The notes below the pieces were generated by a model that made no database searches, was not told where the DNA came from, and was given only the letters and a program-made list of their open reading frames with translations. Shown in pieces: positions 51,549 through 63,477 of a stretch of DNA of 64,000 nucleotides. The translations under genes were made by a program, and so were the position numbers. The DNA is from Mytilus trossulus (lineage: Eukaryota; Mollusca; Bivalvia; Mytilida; Mytilidae): assembly GCF_036588685.1 (NCBI RefSeq), contig NC_086386.1, forward strand, positions 42,641,878 through 42,705,877. The letters are read 5' to 3'. Position 1 is the first letter of the stretch; each line of letters opens with the position of its first letter.

Positions 51549-54500
51549 TTATTTCAAATGCATTGGTATTATTCTATTGAAATAATTGACCGTGTTTGTA
51601 ATATCTCCCCTTCCTCTAGCAGCTGTTCCTTCGTCATTTACACCGGGGTCTGCTGTAGTCTTTGTCGGTGTCCTACCTTGCCCATAAATGTTATGTCTCT
51701 CTGAGAATTTTATCAACTTGTCTTCGTGAATGTTGTTTTCATCGTATGACTTATTTTGATTAACTGTTAAAGCTACGTTTTGTTTCCGTGCTCTCTGTAC
51801 TTTTTGCTGTTTATGAAGCTTGACTTGAAGAACTTTTCTAGGCAGTAATCCTTCATCTACATACATTTTCTGGTTTCTGTAAATGTCTTCCATCGTTTCA
51901 ACATTTGCAGTTTTCCTTAAATGTTTAAGGCCAACATATGCTTTAAAGATGTCGTCATAAACGTTTAAATTGTTTTTATTTCTATGGTTATTTGGTGGCA
52001 CGCCGTAATATTGTAGAACACGAGACAGAGTTGCCGGATATGACGTATTTTTTTGTCTTATTCTTTGTGTCCTTGACTTTTGTCTAGGAGTTGAAGATAT
52101 TCTAAAATGATCATCTCGATCCAGCGAGGTTGAGCCTACAATTAATTATATATTCGTATTGACAGTAAGTATACCAAAATAAACAAATGAGATTTGCAAA
52201 ATCAGTGAATTTGAAAATACTAGAAACGGGGTATTATACATAAATGAATCAGCTAGTGCAACACTTTGAGGGTTTGGATGGGGTTATATGATGTTAAGAA
52301 TCATGCCCTTAAAAAATGAAGATTAGAGAATAGCGGGCAAAAAAAATGAAGATTAGAGTAAAAGGGGTTAATTTTTTGAAGATTAGAGAAAAAAAGGGGT
52401 AAATTTTTTGAAGTTTAGAGAAAAAAGGGGTAAATGTTTTATTGATTAGAGAAAAAAGGGGTGAACATTTAATGTTTACAGTATAACAGACCCCCCCTCC
52501 CCACCCCCATCCTGATCCTCCACTATAACAAAATGTAAAATACTCATTAGACAGCTTTCAATATCTCGAAGTAAACAAACAAAACAAGATTGTGTTAGCT
52601 CGTTTGAACAATCAATAAACAATAACAAGACAGATTATAACTATTTCCACGACTGGGTCGATATTACTACTGGTAGACGTTTCGTCCCCGAAGGCATCAC
52701 CATCCTAGTAGTCAGCACTTCTGTGTTGAAATACATATCAATTTTATGGTAATTTTTATAAATTTCCTGTTTACAATACATTTTAGTATGGATTTTTCGA
52801 AATACTAATGATTTTCTTATCTAAGGCCTAGATAACCTTAGCTGTGTTTGGCACAACTTTTTGGAATTTCGGGTGCTCAATGCTCTTCATCTTAGTACTT
52901 GTTTGGCTTTATAACTATTTTTCTCTAAGCGTCACTGATTAGTCTTACAATGTCTTATGAAGACGAATCTGGCGTATCAAATTATAAACCTGGTACCTTT
53001 GATAGCTACTTGTATAGATGAGGGCATACTTCCGTAATGTGTGTGGGTTCATATGCCTCGACAGTCAAATTCAGAACAACTTGAGCTTATTGGTGACGGA
53101 TTAATGTTCAAACTCTTTCACTTTTGTTACGGTTTTGGCCGTCATACACTGATTCGAGCTCCATTCATGAATCTGGAGTTGAAATGCTCGTCTGATACAC
53201 TGAGTTAAAAGTCTGACTTTATGGCTACTTGTATAAATGCCAGTTGTTTGATTGGCTGTGTGTTTTAACATCTAGTGCAACAACAATATATATATTAAGC
53301 AATTTCTTTACAAAACAATACAGCATTTTCACAAAACAATACATTATTTTCGGTGATCAATCGATATTTTTTTCAAATTTCCATCTAACTTAATTATGTC
53401 CATGTTCACACGTTGCCTAGTTTTGAAAAAAAAACATATAAATCATTACCTTAATATTTAGGTTGGAATATAATTTGGTCTTAAACACTAACATAGATAT
53501 ATTTAATTCAAAATAATACTCACTATAAGAAAATATACCGCTGGTTGATTCACGTTTAGATATATCATTCATTTCCTTTTCTTTTATCGTATGCACTCTA
53601 TTTGGCTTGTCTGCATTTTTATAGTGGCGGTAATTTACACAGACTCCGATACAACCAATAATTAAAAGAGCAAGAGCTATTGCTCCAACATAAAAAGGCA
53701 CTAAATCGAATCCATGTTCAGCATCTTCAGGATCTGAAATAGGAAAAAATAGTATTGTATTGTATTGAAAACTCAGTTAACTACGAATATGGATTGCACT
53801 TTCACTTTCATTGATACTGAGGCATGAATGTACGTCTTACTCATGTTACTGGAATCAAATTCTTAAGAAAATGCTATGTTACCACCGAATTCAAATTTAC
53901 TATGAAGAGTTAATGTGAACAATGAAGTGAAAAGACAATTAAAGAGAAAGAGAAATATAAAAAAAAACAAATCCAATATATTCTAATGGCAGAAATTTGT
54001 ATGATATCCATAACTTGTTACCAAAGAATTTACCATTTAACTCAATATCCGATGCGCAAAACTAAGTTCATACTATCAATAATACGTACATGCTTACACA
54101 CACATAGTAAAAGCAATAATTGTATAGCAATCATATCTGAAAGCGTGAAGTACTTTCAAATATCAATGTACTATATTCTAAGCGATATTCATAGTATACA
54201 TGCATGCAATTGCTTACTGTGGATTCATTTATTTTCGTGGGTACCAATTTTCGTGGTTTGAGGAAAATTTACCTTTTCGTGGATATATAATTTCGTTGTT
54301 TTGACAAAGTCCACACTCATTTCTTTAGAAAATTCGTAATTCATTGAACATAAGAATTCGTGGTTCTCCAGTACCCACGAAATCCACGAAAATTGGTATC
54401 CAACGAATATTAATGAATCCACAGTATATTACAGAAACGTTTATTCACAATTGTACTACTTCTGTTAAAAATGTTTTTGACTTAGCTTCACCTGTAGTCA

Positions 54501-57500
54501 AAAGCCAGGAATAAACCAGAAAAGGTATATATGTATTTTCTAATAACCTAAATAAGAACAACAACATTGTCGATAAACAATCGTTTCAGAATCCTTTCGA
54601 AAACAGATTGTCTCCTATTGTCCACCCGATCCGTCCTTATCCTTTTCAATTCTCAAATAAAGTATGGTATTTCTAGCTTAATTTTGTTTTCCTTTTATTT
54701 TGCCATGGTTTAACATTGTACAGTTCAACAGTTATTATTTACATAATTATTTCAATTGAACATTCCTGTAGTAGTCTTTGTCGGACAAGGAGTTGGAGAA
54801 GTGACCAGGGTTAAGACAAATTGATAGTTAGAAATGGTATACATAAAGGCAACATTAGTATAACTATAATAATAATAATAATAATAATAACTGTTTAAAA
54901 GTCATAAATCGATTGAGAAAAAACGAATACTGTTTTCAAACTGAAACCAAAAGGAACACATTGAATATATAAGAGGAAAACAACGGAACAGAAACACTGA
55001 TGTGCAACCTAAAAACACGTCAATATACATAGAAACGAACACTTCTTTTTAACCAAAAAGTATTTCGTGTTGCAGTCACTTAGATACCAGAATTTAAATT
55101 GTGTACTGTATATCCCCTAAATGCATATCCTTTATTGTCTATTTGGTGTTGGATAACCTATAGGAGTATGTTCAGATGTCCTTTCTCTAGATTGGCGACA
55201 GTAGTATACCGATTTTCAAATATCGTACATCGATTTAACATGAAACAAATCATGCTAACAAACAAAATCCTTAGGGATCGGATGAACCTAAAACCGTGCG
55301 AGACCAGTTACATTGACAGAATATGCGTTCCATGCTGTACATAATTTTATACTCATTCATTTGCATACTAGTATCTTTTTGTCATGCTTAAGGTGGCTCG
55401 GGCCTATTCAAAGTTTCTATCAGAAGTGCGATAATTTTGGTAATTGTATTCTTTAAAGAAAACAAATCAAATTGGTCGAAAAAAAATAGGGGGTGACGGA
55501 TGATTTAAGCTCACAATTTTACTTTTAAATAGGTATGTAGAAGGGAACATTTTTCAATGAAATGATAGGGAAAAATAGGGGTGTTGACATATTTTTATCA
55601 CAATAACAAAAAAACGTTCTATGACAATTGGTCAAAAACTGTGATATGAAAAGCTGCAACATAGCTACAAAGAATAAGTCAATACAAAACATACGTCACC
55701 GACAAGGGAAATGAAATATTTTGCCTTAAAACCCAAATTTTGGCGTGAAAATGGGTGAAATGTCATTTTGACCCTTTAACAAATACGAATAATAACGAAA
55801 ATATTCTATTAGTCACATAACTACAATGATTTAACATTTCTAATCAATCAAATTTACAGCAAATACTTTAGTAATTCATGCGTAAAATTATGTGCAGTCG
55901 AATATTCCCGAGCCACCTTAACTAATGTTAATATATATTTGTGTTTAAAGATAACCATGCATGAACTACTTATATTTCTCTCAATCTAAATGTCTCATTT
56001 TCTTAACCATTTTGCAAACATTCAACAGCTTTCAGTTCTCGTAATCTGCCACTGTCTGTTAATTGTAGTACGTTAATTGTTTAAGCTGGCAAATCAAAAT
56101 AGTTGATAAAATGCTCGCCTGAAATTTCATGTGAAATGATTCTAAAGTGCCATAATAATATTACTTTGAATTGATAAATGCTATTTCAGATAGACCATCT
56201 TGTATAACAGTAGCTGATGGTAAAAGTAAGTCAGCTTTACACTTTAGGAAAACCCCAGAGTTGACATAAGGTGTGCAATATGTCGTAACGCAAATTCCTT
56301 CTAATGAAAAAAAAACTATTTTGCAGAGTCCTTTAGTTAATAATAAATAATGTGTTCACGATGCTGAAACGGCCATCAGGTCGTTATAGGTTTCTAGTTG
56401 ATTGGTTGTGCATTTTTTATTTCGTGGTCTATTCATAGCTGACTATGTGGTTTGTGTTTTGCTCATTGTTGAAAGCCTTCCTGTGATCTACAGTTGTTTA
56501 TTTCGATGTCATTTGATCTCCTTTGAAGAGCTGTCTTATTGACAATCATTCCACATCTTCTCATTTTTATATTCACTATGCTGAAACCGAGTTTTTTCAC
56601 CTTCATTAGTGATAATTTTGTACATGCATTCATTTCGTACAAATACTAATGACAATCTGAGAGCTTTATATCCCTTTCAAGCCATATAGAATTATACAAT
56701 AGAAAGGGTTTTAAAATAAGCTAAGCTGAAAACATATTGATTGTGCATTAAGAGAAAATTCGGGATCTTGATAAATATTTTGCAAGTGCATGAACTTACC
56801 ACACTTCACTATGCATATATAAAACAAAACTTTGTTTCAACAATACTTAAAAGATACAAAATTTTCATAAAATCTCAGTCGTTGGTAAAAGACCTTAAGA
56901 ATAATATCTTAAAAATCCCACACATGGATGACGTAAAAATCTGTGCCCCCTCAAAAAGTGACGCTCCTTTTAAGGAAATTCGCTTGTCATGTATTGGAAT
57001 TTTGTAAGATTTTCGGAATCCTCTGGTTTGATCTATTTGAATGCCTTAAAAAGTTTTGCCAATTGACCCCCATTTTTCTTTTTATAAATCTTTTATATGT
57101 ATAATTATAAGCCATTTGCAAAAGTTTTATAAAGTCCTATTTATTTTTTTAATTTTGAGAACTTTTACAGGTCAATGATAAATCTATGAAAACAAGCACA
57201 GTAACCCCTATATTTTTTTGTTGTTGCTTTTTGGATTCCCCAATAAATCCCCTATCAATATACATGTATACTAGTGTTATGGAAAGCTATTTGTTTTGAA
57301 ACTGAGCAGCGAACTTCCTTAATATAAAACTAGCTTTAATTATTTTGAAATTGTGTCTTTCCTTTCATTATATATGTATCAGAGGGTTGCTGCCCATGAT
57401 GTTGCTATTTGTGTAGACGACGGATGTAATTGCTTCGAAAGATTTACATATCAATCATAATTTGACTGACAATTCAGAAATAGTCTGTGTAAAATAAAGG

Positions 57501-60500
57501 CAAACATAGTATACCGTTTTCAAAAGTCACAAATCAATTGATACAAAACAAATCCGGGTAACAAATTAAAAGCGGTGGAAACACATCAACAATAATGAAA
57601 ACCAGGGAACAACTAGAACAATGAAGTCCAACAAAATATTATAACAGACATGTTCAATGTCGTAACTGGTCACACATTTATTATTTTCATATATCTTATG
57701 AAAAAATGGAATTAATTTGTTTACTTAAATAAACGGTTTTAATTTTTCTGCTAGAGATGCGCATTTCGACAATCAATGTTTCTTCAGTGATGCTTGTAGA
57801 CAAATTATTTCAAAACAAAAGCGTTTTGTGAAAACTTAAACTTGTAAACAATGTTTATCCAGAACTAAAACTAGAAGTATCATTTAATATTTTAACAAAT
57901 ACTCTTTTCATACCTGAACCGTCCGACATTGTCAAAAGAGCACCAGGTGAAACAACCGATGACGCAGTTTGATCAGGTAAACAAGATCCAGGATGTGCTG
58001 TCGCATTTAAAACATCGTCATGCCATCGCAAAGCCTACAAGTATTTTGAAAAGTATTAGACAATGAAATAAATTACAAATCTTGTTTGTATCGCCTGGTT
58101 TAGACTAGCATGTTAACAGAAGCATATACCTTTTTGGTGTCAATATATAAAACATGTGTTCAATAAAGTACAATTGTAAACACCCGGAAGCTACAAAGTA
58201 ATTTGCTTCGTTGAAAGTTTATCAGTTTTAACATGTTGAATATGGACGAAAATGTTTTGAGACAACTTTATCAAACGTTTTTGAAAGTTTTTCGGTCGAA
58301 AGGTTTAACCTTTTGTTTACTGGCTCGTAAAACTCAACTTATTTGGCCTTTTAACCTTTTTGGGATTTGAGCGTCTCTTATTAGTCTTTTGTAGACAAAA
58401 CGCGCATCTGGCGAAAATATAAGACTTCAATACTTGTTTCTATGATGAGTTTACTTATAGTTCAGCTGCAAATGTTTATACGAGAAAAAGTTTGAATTTT
58501 TTTCAATAAAAAGATTTTTAAACAATTACAAAGATGGAAGTTAACTGGTATAAACAAGAATGTGTCCTAAGTACACGGATGCACCATTCGCACTTTCATT
58601 TTCTATGTTTAGTGGACTGTGAAAGTGGGGGTAAAATCTCTAATTTGGCATTAAAATTAGAAAGATCATATCATAAGGAACATATGTACTAAGTTTCAAG
58701 TTGAATGGACTCCAACATCATCAAAAGCTACCTCGACAAAAAACTTTAACCTACCTCGACCAAAAACTGTAACATGAAGCGGGACGAAAAGACGTACCGA
58801 CGAACGGACGAACGAACAAACGAACAGACGGACGCACAGACCAGAAATCATAATGCCCATAAATGGAGCATACAAAAATCAATCGAAGACTGATTTAATG
58901 CTTGGTCAGGACAGAGCAATATTGTAGTACACATGTTAATAAATATAACGAATATTGTTTATAAGCTTCAACTATTTTTATTGCATGATTTTTGTTGAAC
59001 CTTAAATAGCAAAAATTTTAAAACAAATTATAGAAACATACAATCAGTAGATCCAAAAAAGGGTCTAAGCATTGATTTATTGGGTGTTGTTTTGTAACGT
59101 TAAATAGCAAAACAATCTACATTAATATAATTAGAAGATTTTGAAATGAGGGTCTATCGTGCTTATGGATGGAACAAGGGAAAACTAGGAATACTAGTAT
59201 TGAGTGTAGTGTTACCTAATCGAATTATGATACTTCTGAAGCCTTTATTTTTTCACTTGGAAAAGGATACATACAGAAAAGTGAAATTGTCTACTATCTC
59301 TACATCATCACTATTTAGCATATATATTTACGTTCGGTTAGAAAAGAGAAGACCGTGGTATTTTGGTTTTAGTCGAAATGCAAATAAACAGTGAAAAACT
59401 ATTTGTCAGTGTTACTAAACATCATCTTTCATGATAAAATAACTTACATAGCAAACTATTCTATAAGTCTGATAACTAACAAGGGTTGTATCCATATTAA
59501 GTGCAGCAAGGTAAGTAGTGCTACCAGAATATGTGTAATATAAACAACGCCAGAGTCCATCAGCTAAAATAAAATTTAAGATTGTATCATAAAATTGAGA
59601 ATGAAAATTGGGAATGTGTCAAAGATACAACAGCCCACCCATAGAGAAGACAACAACCGAAGGTCACCAATGAGTCTTCAATGTAGCTAGAAACTCTCGC
59701 ACCCGGAGGTGTACTTGTTTTGTATTATGTTTATTATTAACTTAATAACTTTCATTTACTGTTTCATCCGTTTACGTATAAAATAAATGATGCATTTGTA
59801 TGAAAACGTCACTTTTACACATACGTCATTTATAAGTTATAAGTCATTATATAAGGTATTCATTTTTATTGACATCTTCATGAATTAACGTGTTTTTATA
59901 AATATTTTTTAAGTATCTCAAAACATTCATTGATTTTCAAACCAAGCTTCTAAATGATATAATTAACTCATGTAAGCCCGTGTTTGATTGTTTTCTAAAA
60001 TATTTACTCTAAATATAACTCTACCATGAGGTTAAAAAAAAAGGGGGACGAAAGATACCAAAGGGACAATCAATCTCATAAATCTAAAACAAACTGACAA
60101 CGTCATGGCTAAAAATGAAAAAGAAAAACAGAAAAACAATAGTACACATGACACAATATAGAAAACTAAAGAATAAACAACACGTAACCCACCAAAAACT
60201 AGGGGTGATCTCAGGTGCTCCTGAAGGGTAAGCAGATCCAGCTCCACATTTGGCACCCGTCGTGTTGCTTATGTAATTACAAATCCGGTAAAAATAGTCT
60301 AGTTCGGTAGGTCACATTCTTGCAGGGGAAGGTCGCGTTAACAAACTAGAGGCTCTCAAAAGCCTGTATCGGACACCTGATTCAACCTGGGTTTTTGAAA
60401 TCATTAAAAAAAAAGATAAAATTTGGCTATAAAGTAACAATACTTGGCCAGCACCTCATAAGGAATATTTATGCTATGTTTGGTTTCTTTTCATTCAGTG

Positions 60501-63059
60501 GTTCTCTAAAAGAAGTCATTTGTCTGCATTTCCCATAGGGTCCTATGTTAAACTAAGTCCCCCGCTGGCGGCCATCTTGAATGATGGATCGGCTACAAAG
60601 TAACAACACTTGGCCAGCACCTCATAAGAAACATTTATTCTATGTTTGGTTTTATTCCATTCAGTGGTTCTCTAAAAGAAGTCATTTGTATGCATTTCCC
60701 ATAGGGTCCTATGCTAAACTAAGTCCCCCGCTGGCGGCCATCTTTGATGATGAATTGGCTATAAAGTAACAACACTTGGTCAGCACCTCATAAGGAACAT
60801 TTATGCTATGTTTGGTTTCATTCCATTCAGTGGTTCTCTAAAAAAAGTCATTTGTATGCATTTCCCATAGGGTCCTATGTTAAACTAAGTCCCCCGCTGG
60901 CGGCAATCTTGAATGATGGATCTGCTACAAAGTAACAACACTTGGCCAGCACCTCATAACGAACATTTATTCTATGTTTGGTTTCATTCTATTTAGTGGT
61001 TCTCTAAAATAAGTCATTTTTATGCATTCCCCATAGGGTCCTATGTTAAACTAAGTCCCCCACTGGTGACCATCTTGAATGATGGATAGGCTACAAAGAA
61101 ACAACACTTGGTCAGCACCTCATAAGGAACATTCATGCCATGTTTGGTTTCCTTCTATTCAGTGGTTTTCTAAAAGAAGTCATTTGTACGCATTTCCCTT
61201 AGGGTCCTATCTTAAACTAAGTCCCCCCCGCTGGCGGCCATCTTGAATGATGGATCGGCTACAAAGTAACAACACTTGGTCAGCACCTCATAAGGAACAT
61301 ACATACCATGTTTGGTTTCATTCAATTCAGTGATTCTCTAAAATAAGTCATTTGTATGCATTTCCCATAGGGTCCTATGTTAAACTAAGTCCCCCGCTTG
61401 CGGCCATCTTGAATGATGAATCGGCTACAAAGTATAAACACTTGATCAGCACCTCATAAGGAACATGCACGTAATGTTTGAATTCATTCCATTCAGTGGT
61501 TCTCTAAAAGAAGTCATTTGTATGCATTTCCCTTAGGGTCCTATGTTAAACTAAATCTCTCGATGGTGGCCAATTTGAATGATGGATCGGCTACAAAGTA
61601 ACAACACTTGGTCAGCACCTCATAAGGAACATTCATGCCATGATTGGTTTCAATCCATTCAGTGGTTCTCTAAAAGAAGTCATTTGTTTACATTTACCGA
61701 AGGGTCTTATGTTAAACTAAGTCCCTTGCTGGCGGCCATTTTGAATGATGGATCGGCTACAAAGTAACAACACTCGGTCAGCACCTCATAAGGAACATTC
61801 ATGCCATGTTTGGTTTCATTCCATTCAGTGGTTCTCTAGAAGAAGTTCAAAATGTAAAATGTTAACGACGACGACGACGACGACGGACGACGGACGCCAA
61901 GTGATGAGAAAAGCTGACTTGGCCCTTCGGGCCAGGTGAGCTAAAAAGGGGGATAATATGATAATAAATTATAAATACTTAACGAGAATAATTGCGATGA
62001 TATATAATTCAGAAAAATTGAATAAAACATAAAAGATTACATAATAAAATGAGCACCCTATCCACACTCTCATCCATAGACATATGAAACTAGTATACCT
62101 GAAAATGTCAGACTGTTACTACACGAGTTATATGTATAATTCATTATCAGTTTGTCAGTACATGTGTCTAATTTTCCTGAGCAGCTAGCAGTTCCATCAG
62201 GAGAACTAAACTGCACATTTTCAAACTTTCTTAAAATATCACTTGGACATTTAACTGCTAAACTAGCATCCGATGCACCTGTTTAAAATTAAAAATTGTG
62301 AATCATGTCACGTTTCGAATATATTATAAATTTATAATTTTTAATTATATATCATATTTAAATAAATCAATAAATAAAGACCGCTTACATGAGATAATAC
62401 ATGATTTCAGTTGCATTTAAAGATAAATTAAAACATTTTGTTTTGAAATCGATGACACACGAATGTAGCATATTTCAAAGGTTATGCATCTGATACCTTT
62501 TGTTCATTTGTGCAGTTATGATTTTAGCCAGATATTAAAGGTTACATGTATAAAATTGTAAACATAGGTACTGTTTAGGTTATGACTAACTTATTTGCTG
62601 TGATCGTACAATACTAGCCGAACTCGAACAACAACTTTATAATATGCAAACCAATAATCTAAACATTGATGTATCACAAGCGCGTTTAGTAAGATGTTCA
62701 TGTTTTTAAATTATAAATACAAGTGTGGACACAGATCGGTGTAGAAAGTATGTTTGAATATTTGACAGGGTTTTCTGACAAAAACATTTTTTATGTTTTT
62801 TCTTCCATAGTGTCTTATGTTAAACTGTGTTCACAGTTACAGCCACCCTGTATATCAGTTCCAAACACTTACAATTTGCAGTGTTGGTTATATAAATACA
62901 AAATATGCAATTGATGTGTCCTGTAAAACATACCGTCCTTTATTAACATTACATATGTTCCAACTTCAAAAGGTGTTCGTCTGTTACATACATCGCTGTG
63001 TGTCACTGTGCTTGCACCTGTAGATACGTGAATTCTGTCATTACTCGCAGGATCTAAAA
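51549..63059 (-). CDS. Single-pass membrane protein with cysteine-containing ectodomain; last six exons, 5' end outside window
   Basis: Exons: 63059-62934, 62278-62099, 59563-59448, 58034-57914, 53733-53524, 52135-51549. Every junction is GT-AG and phase-consistent (1,1,0,1,1), giving 445 residues. The ectodomain contains VGTYVMLIKD, then CPSDILRKFENVQFSSPDG, CSGKLDTCTDKLIMNYTY and LWRCLYYTYSG, with possible N-glycosylation sites NYT and NAT. The membrane helix is VPFYVGAIALALLIIGCIGVCV. The tail of about 230 residues is basic and polar (QKSRTQRIRQK, LHKQQKVQRARKQ), with no kinase or TIR motif. The C-X-G...D-X-C...Y ectodomain pattern resembles an uncharacterised, expanded molluscan surface-protein family that I recall, possibly related to the DUF7042-7045 group; I cannot confirm this. 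Orientation is type I. The first exon starts mid-codon, so signal peptide and further exons lie beyond 64000. Confidence 0.78.
52310..52485. repeat. Tandem repeat, unit about 31-35 bp, five copies (last intron of the membrane gene's 3' region)
   Basis: 'gaagattagagaaaaaaagg' with a following 'ggtaaattttttgaa' recurs five times with small length changes. It lies in the intron between the transmembrane exon and the last exon. Confidence 0.85.
52640..53010 (+). repeat. Dispersed mussel repeat, long plus-oriented copy
   Basis: 'ggtagacgtttcgtccccga', 'ccatcctagtagtcagcact', 'tttggcacaactttttggaa' and 'gacgaatctggcgtatcaaa' occur in the order I recall for a very abundant Mytilus element. Shorter relatives are at 58340-58460 and, inverted, 51060-51240. 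It is the strongest sequence hint for the source organism. Confidence 0.75.
54215..54425. mobile_element. 211-bp TACTGTGGATTCATT MITE
   Basis: TACTGTGGATTCATT and AATGAATCCACAGTA are perfect inverted ends. Next to each lies a copy of 'accaattttcgtgg' in inverted orientation. It sits in an intron of the membrane-protein gene; the frame inside it is not a gene. Confidence 0.85.
55388..55921. mobile_element. 534-bp TTAA-bounded TIR element
   Basis: TTAAGGTGGCTCGGG and CCCGAGCCACCTTAA are perfect 15-bp inverted ends. Without TTAA as target duplication the TIR is 11 bp (GGTGGCTCGGG). There is no coding content. Related to the 1083-1633 element. Confidence 0.85.
56431..56570 (+). repeat. Dispersed mussel repeat, second copy of the 885-1000 block
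   Basis: 'gctgactatgtggtttgtgt', 'gctcattgttgaaagcc' and 'cattccacatcttctcattt' parallel the copies at 885-1000 and 31990-32055. Confidence 0.65.
58340..58460 (+). repeat. Dispersed mussel repeat, short copy
   Basis: 'tgagcgtctcttattagtct', 'gtagacaaaacgcgcatctg' and 'gtttctatgatgagtttact' match the end of the 52640-53010 type. Confidence 0.7.
58560..58880 (+). repeat. Interspersed repeat family B, copy 2
   Basis: Longer version of the 28340-28580 copy with an expanded GGACGAACGAAC microsatellite (about 58800-58840) and the same right block 'cccataaatggagcat'. Confidence 0.78.
59595..59716 (+). repeat. Dispersed mussel repeat, copy 2 of the 39570 type
   Basis: 'ttgggaatgtgtcaaagata', 'gaaggtcaccaatgagtctt' and 'ctcgcacccggaggtgtact' match the first copy. 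It starts about 30 bp upstream of the membrane-gene exon at 59448-59563. Confidence 0.75.
60025..60320. repeat. Dispersed mussel repeat
   Basis: 'gggggacgaaagataccaaa' and 'gatctcaggtgctcctgaag' are phrases I recall as common in Mytilus. No second copy occurs here, so support is recall only. Confidence 0.5.
60345..61945 (+). mobile_element. Pearl-like/Helentron-associated element with nine 166-bp repeats
   Basis: The left end matches the 23557 element ('aaactagaggctctcaaaag', imperfect hairpin). 'gct' markers at 60426, 60592, 60758, 60924, 61090, 61258, 61424, 61590 and 61756 give a 166-bp period with one 168-bp step. A GACGACGAC microsatellite (about 61866-61900) and a right end with hairpin GGCCCTTCGGGCC, then CAGGTGAGC, follow. 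CAGGTGAGC is the complement of the left-end GCTCACCTG seen in the 23.6-kb copy. The short frames inside are repeat translations. Confidence 0.88.
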
Positions 63060-63182
63060 CTGAAATAATAAAAAGATCATTTTGAAGGAAACCTACAGAA
63101 ACATGACTCTTTAGATTAAATGCATGCGTCATTTTCATTTTCAAGAGACTCCACTGTGGTTTAATTCTACAGAAAAAAAAAT

Positions 63183-63272
63183 GGTATTTCTTTAATAATT
63201 GGTATTTCTGTAATAATTGGTATTTCTGTAATAATTGGTATTTCGATGATAATTGATATTTCTGTATTATAA
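63183..63272. repeat. 18-bp tandem repeat, five copies
   Basis: GGTATTTCTGTAATAATT recurs at 63183, 63201, 63219, 63237 and (diverged) 63255, in the intron upstream of the first visible exon of the membrane gene. Confidence 0.92.
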
Positions 63273-63477
63273 GAAAAACATCAGAGACATTTAATTCACA
63301 AGAAAAGAATACATTCTGAAATGATGTTATCATCTTACTGATAATCCTCTGCCATCAGAATAATTTAAAGTTCATTTCTTTAGAAACATTTTTTAATATT
63401 ATACGTGCATGCATGTTTTGGTGACAAATGTGTTTGCAGGAGCAAATTTAAGAGTCTTATAATTGAAATAAAATGCT

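Noticed and set aside
54760..54825. Thr/Pro-rich minus-strand stretch that could be a stalk exon of the membrane protein
   Set aside because: No acceptor and donor pair frames it; flanking exons already join in phase.
56188..56225. Plus-strand block between TATTTCAG and GTAAAA
   Set aside because: Only about 35 bp, no neighbouring exons, no recognisable protein.
60581..61939. Short similar frames beginning MMDRLQSNNTW
   Set aside because: They are translations of the 166-bp tandem repeat; the same peptide appears in the 24.1-kb array.
62869..63333. 154-codon minus-strand frame
   Set aside because: Only 62934-63059 is exon, as shown by GT-AG sites and phase; the rest is intron, including an 18-bp repeat.
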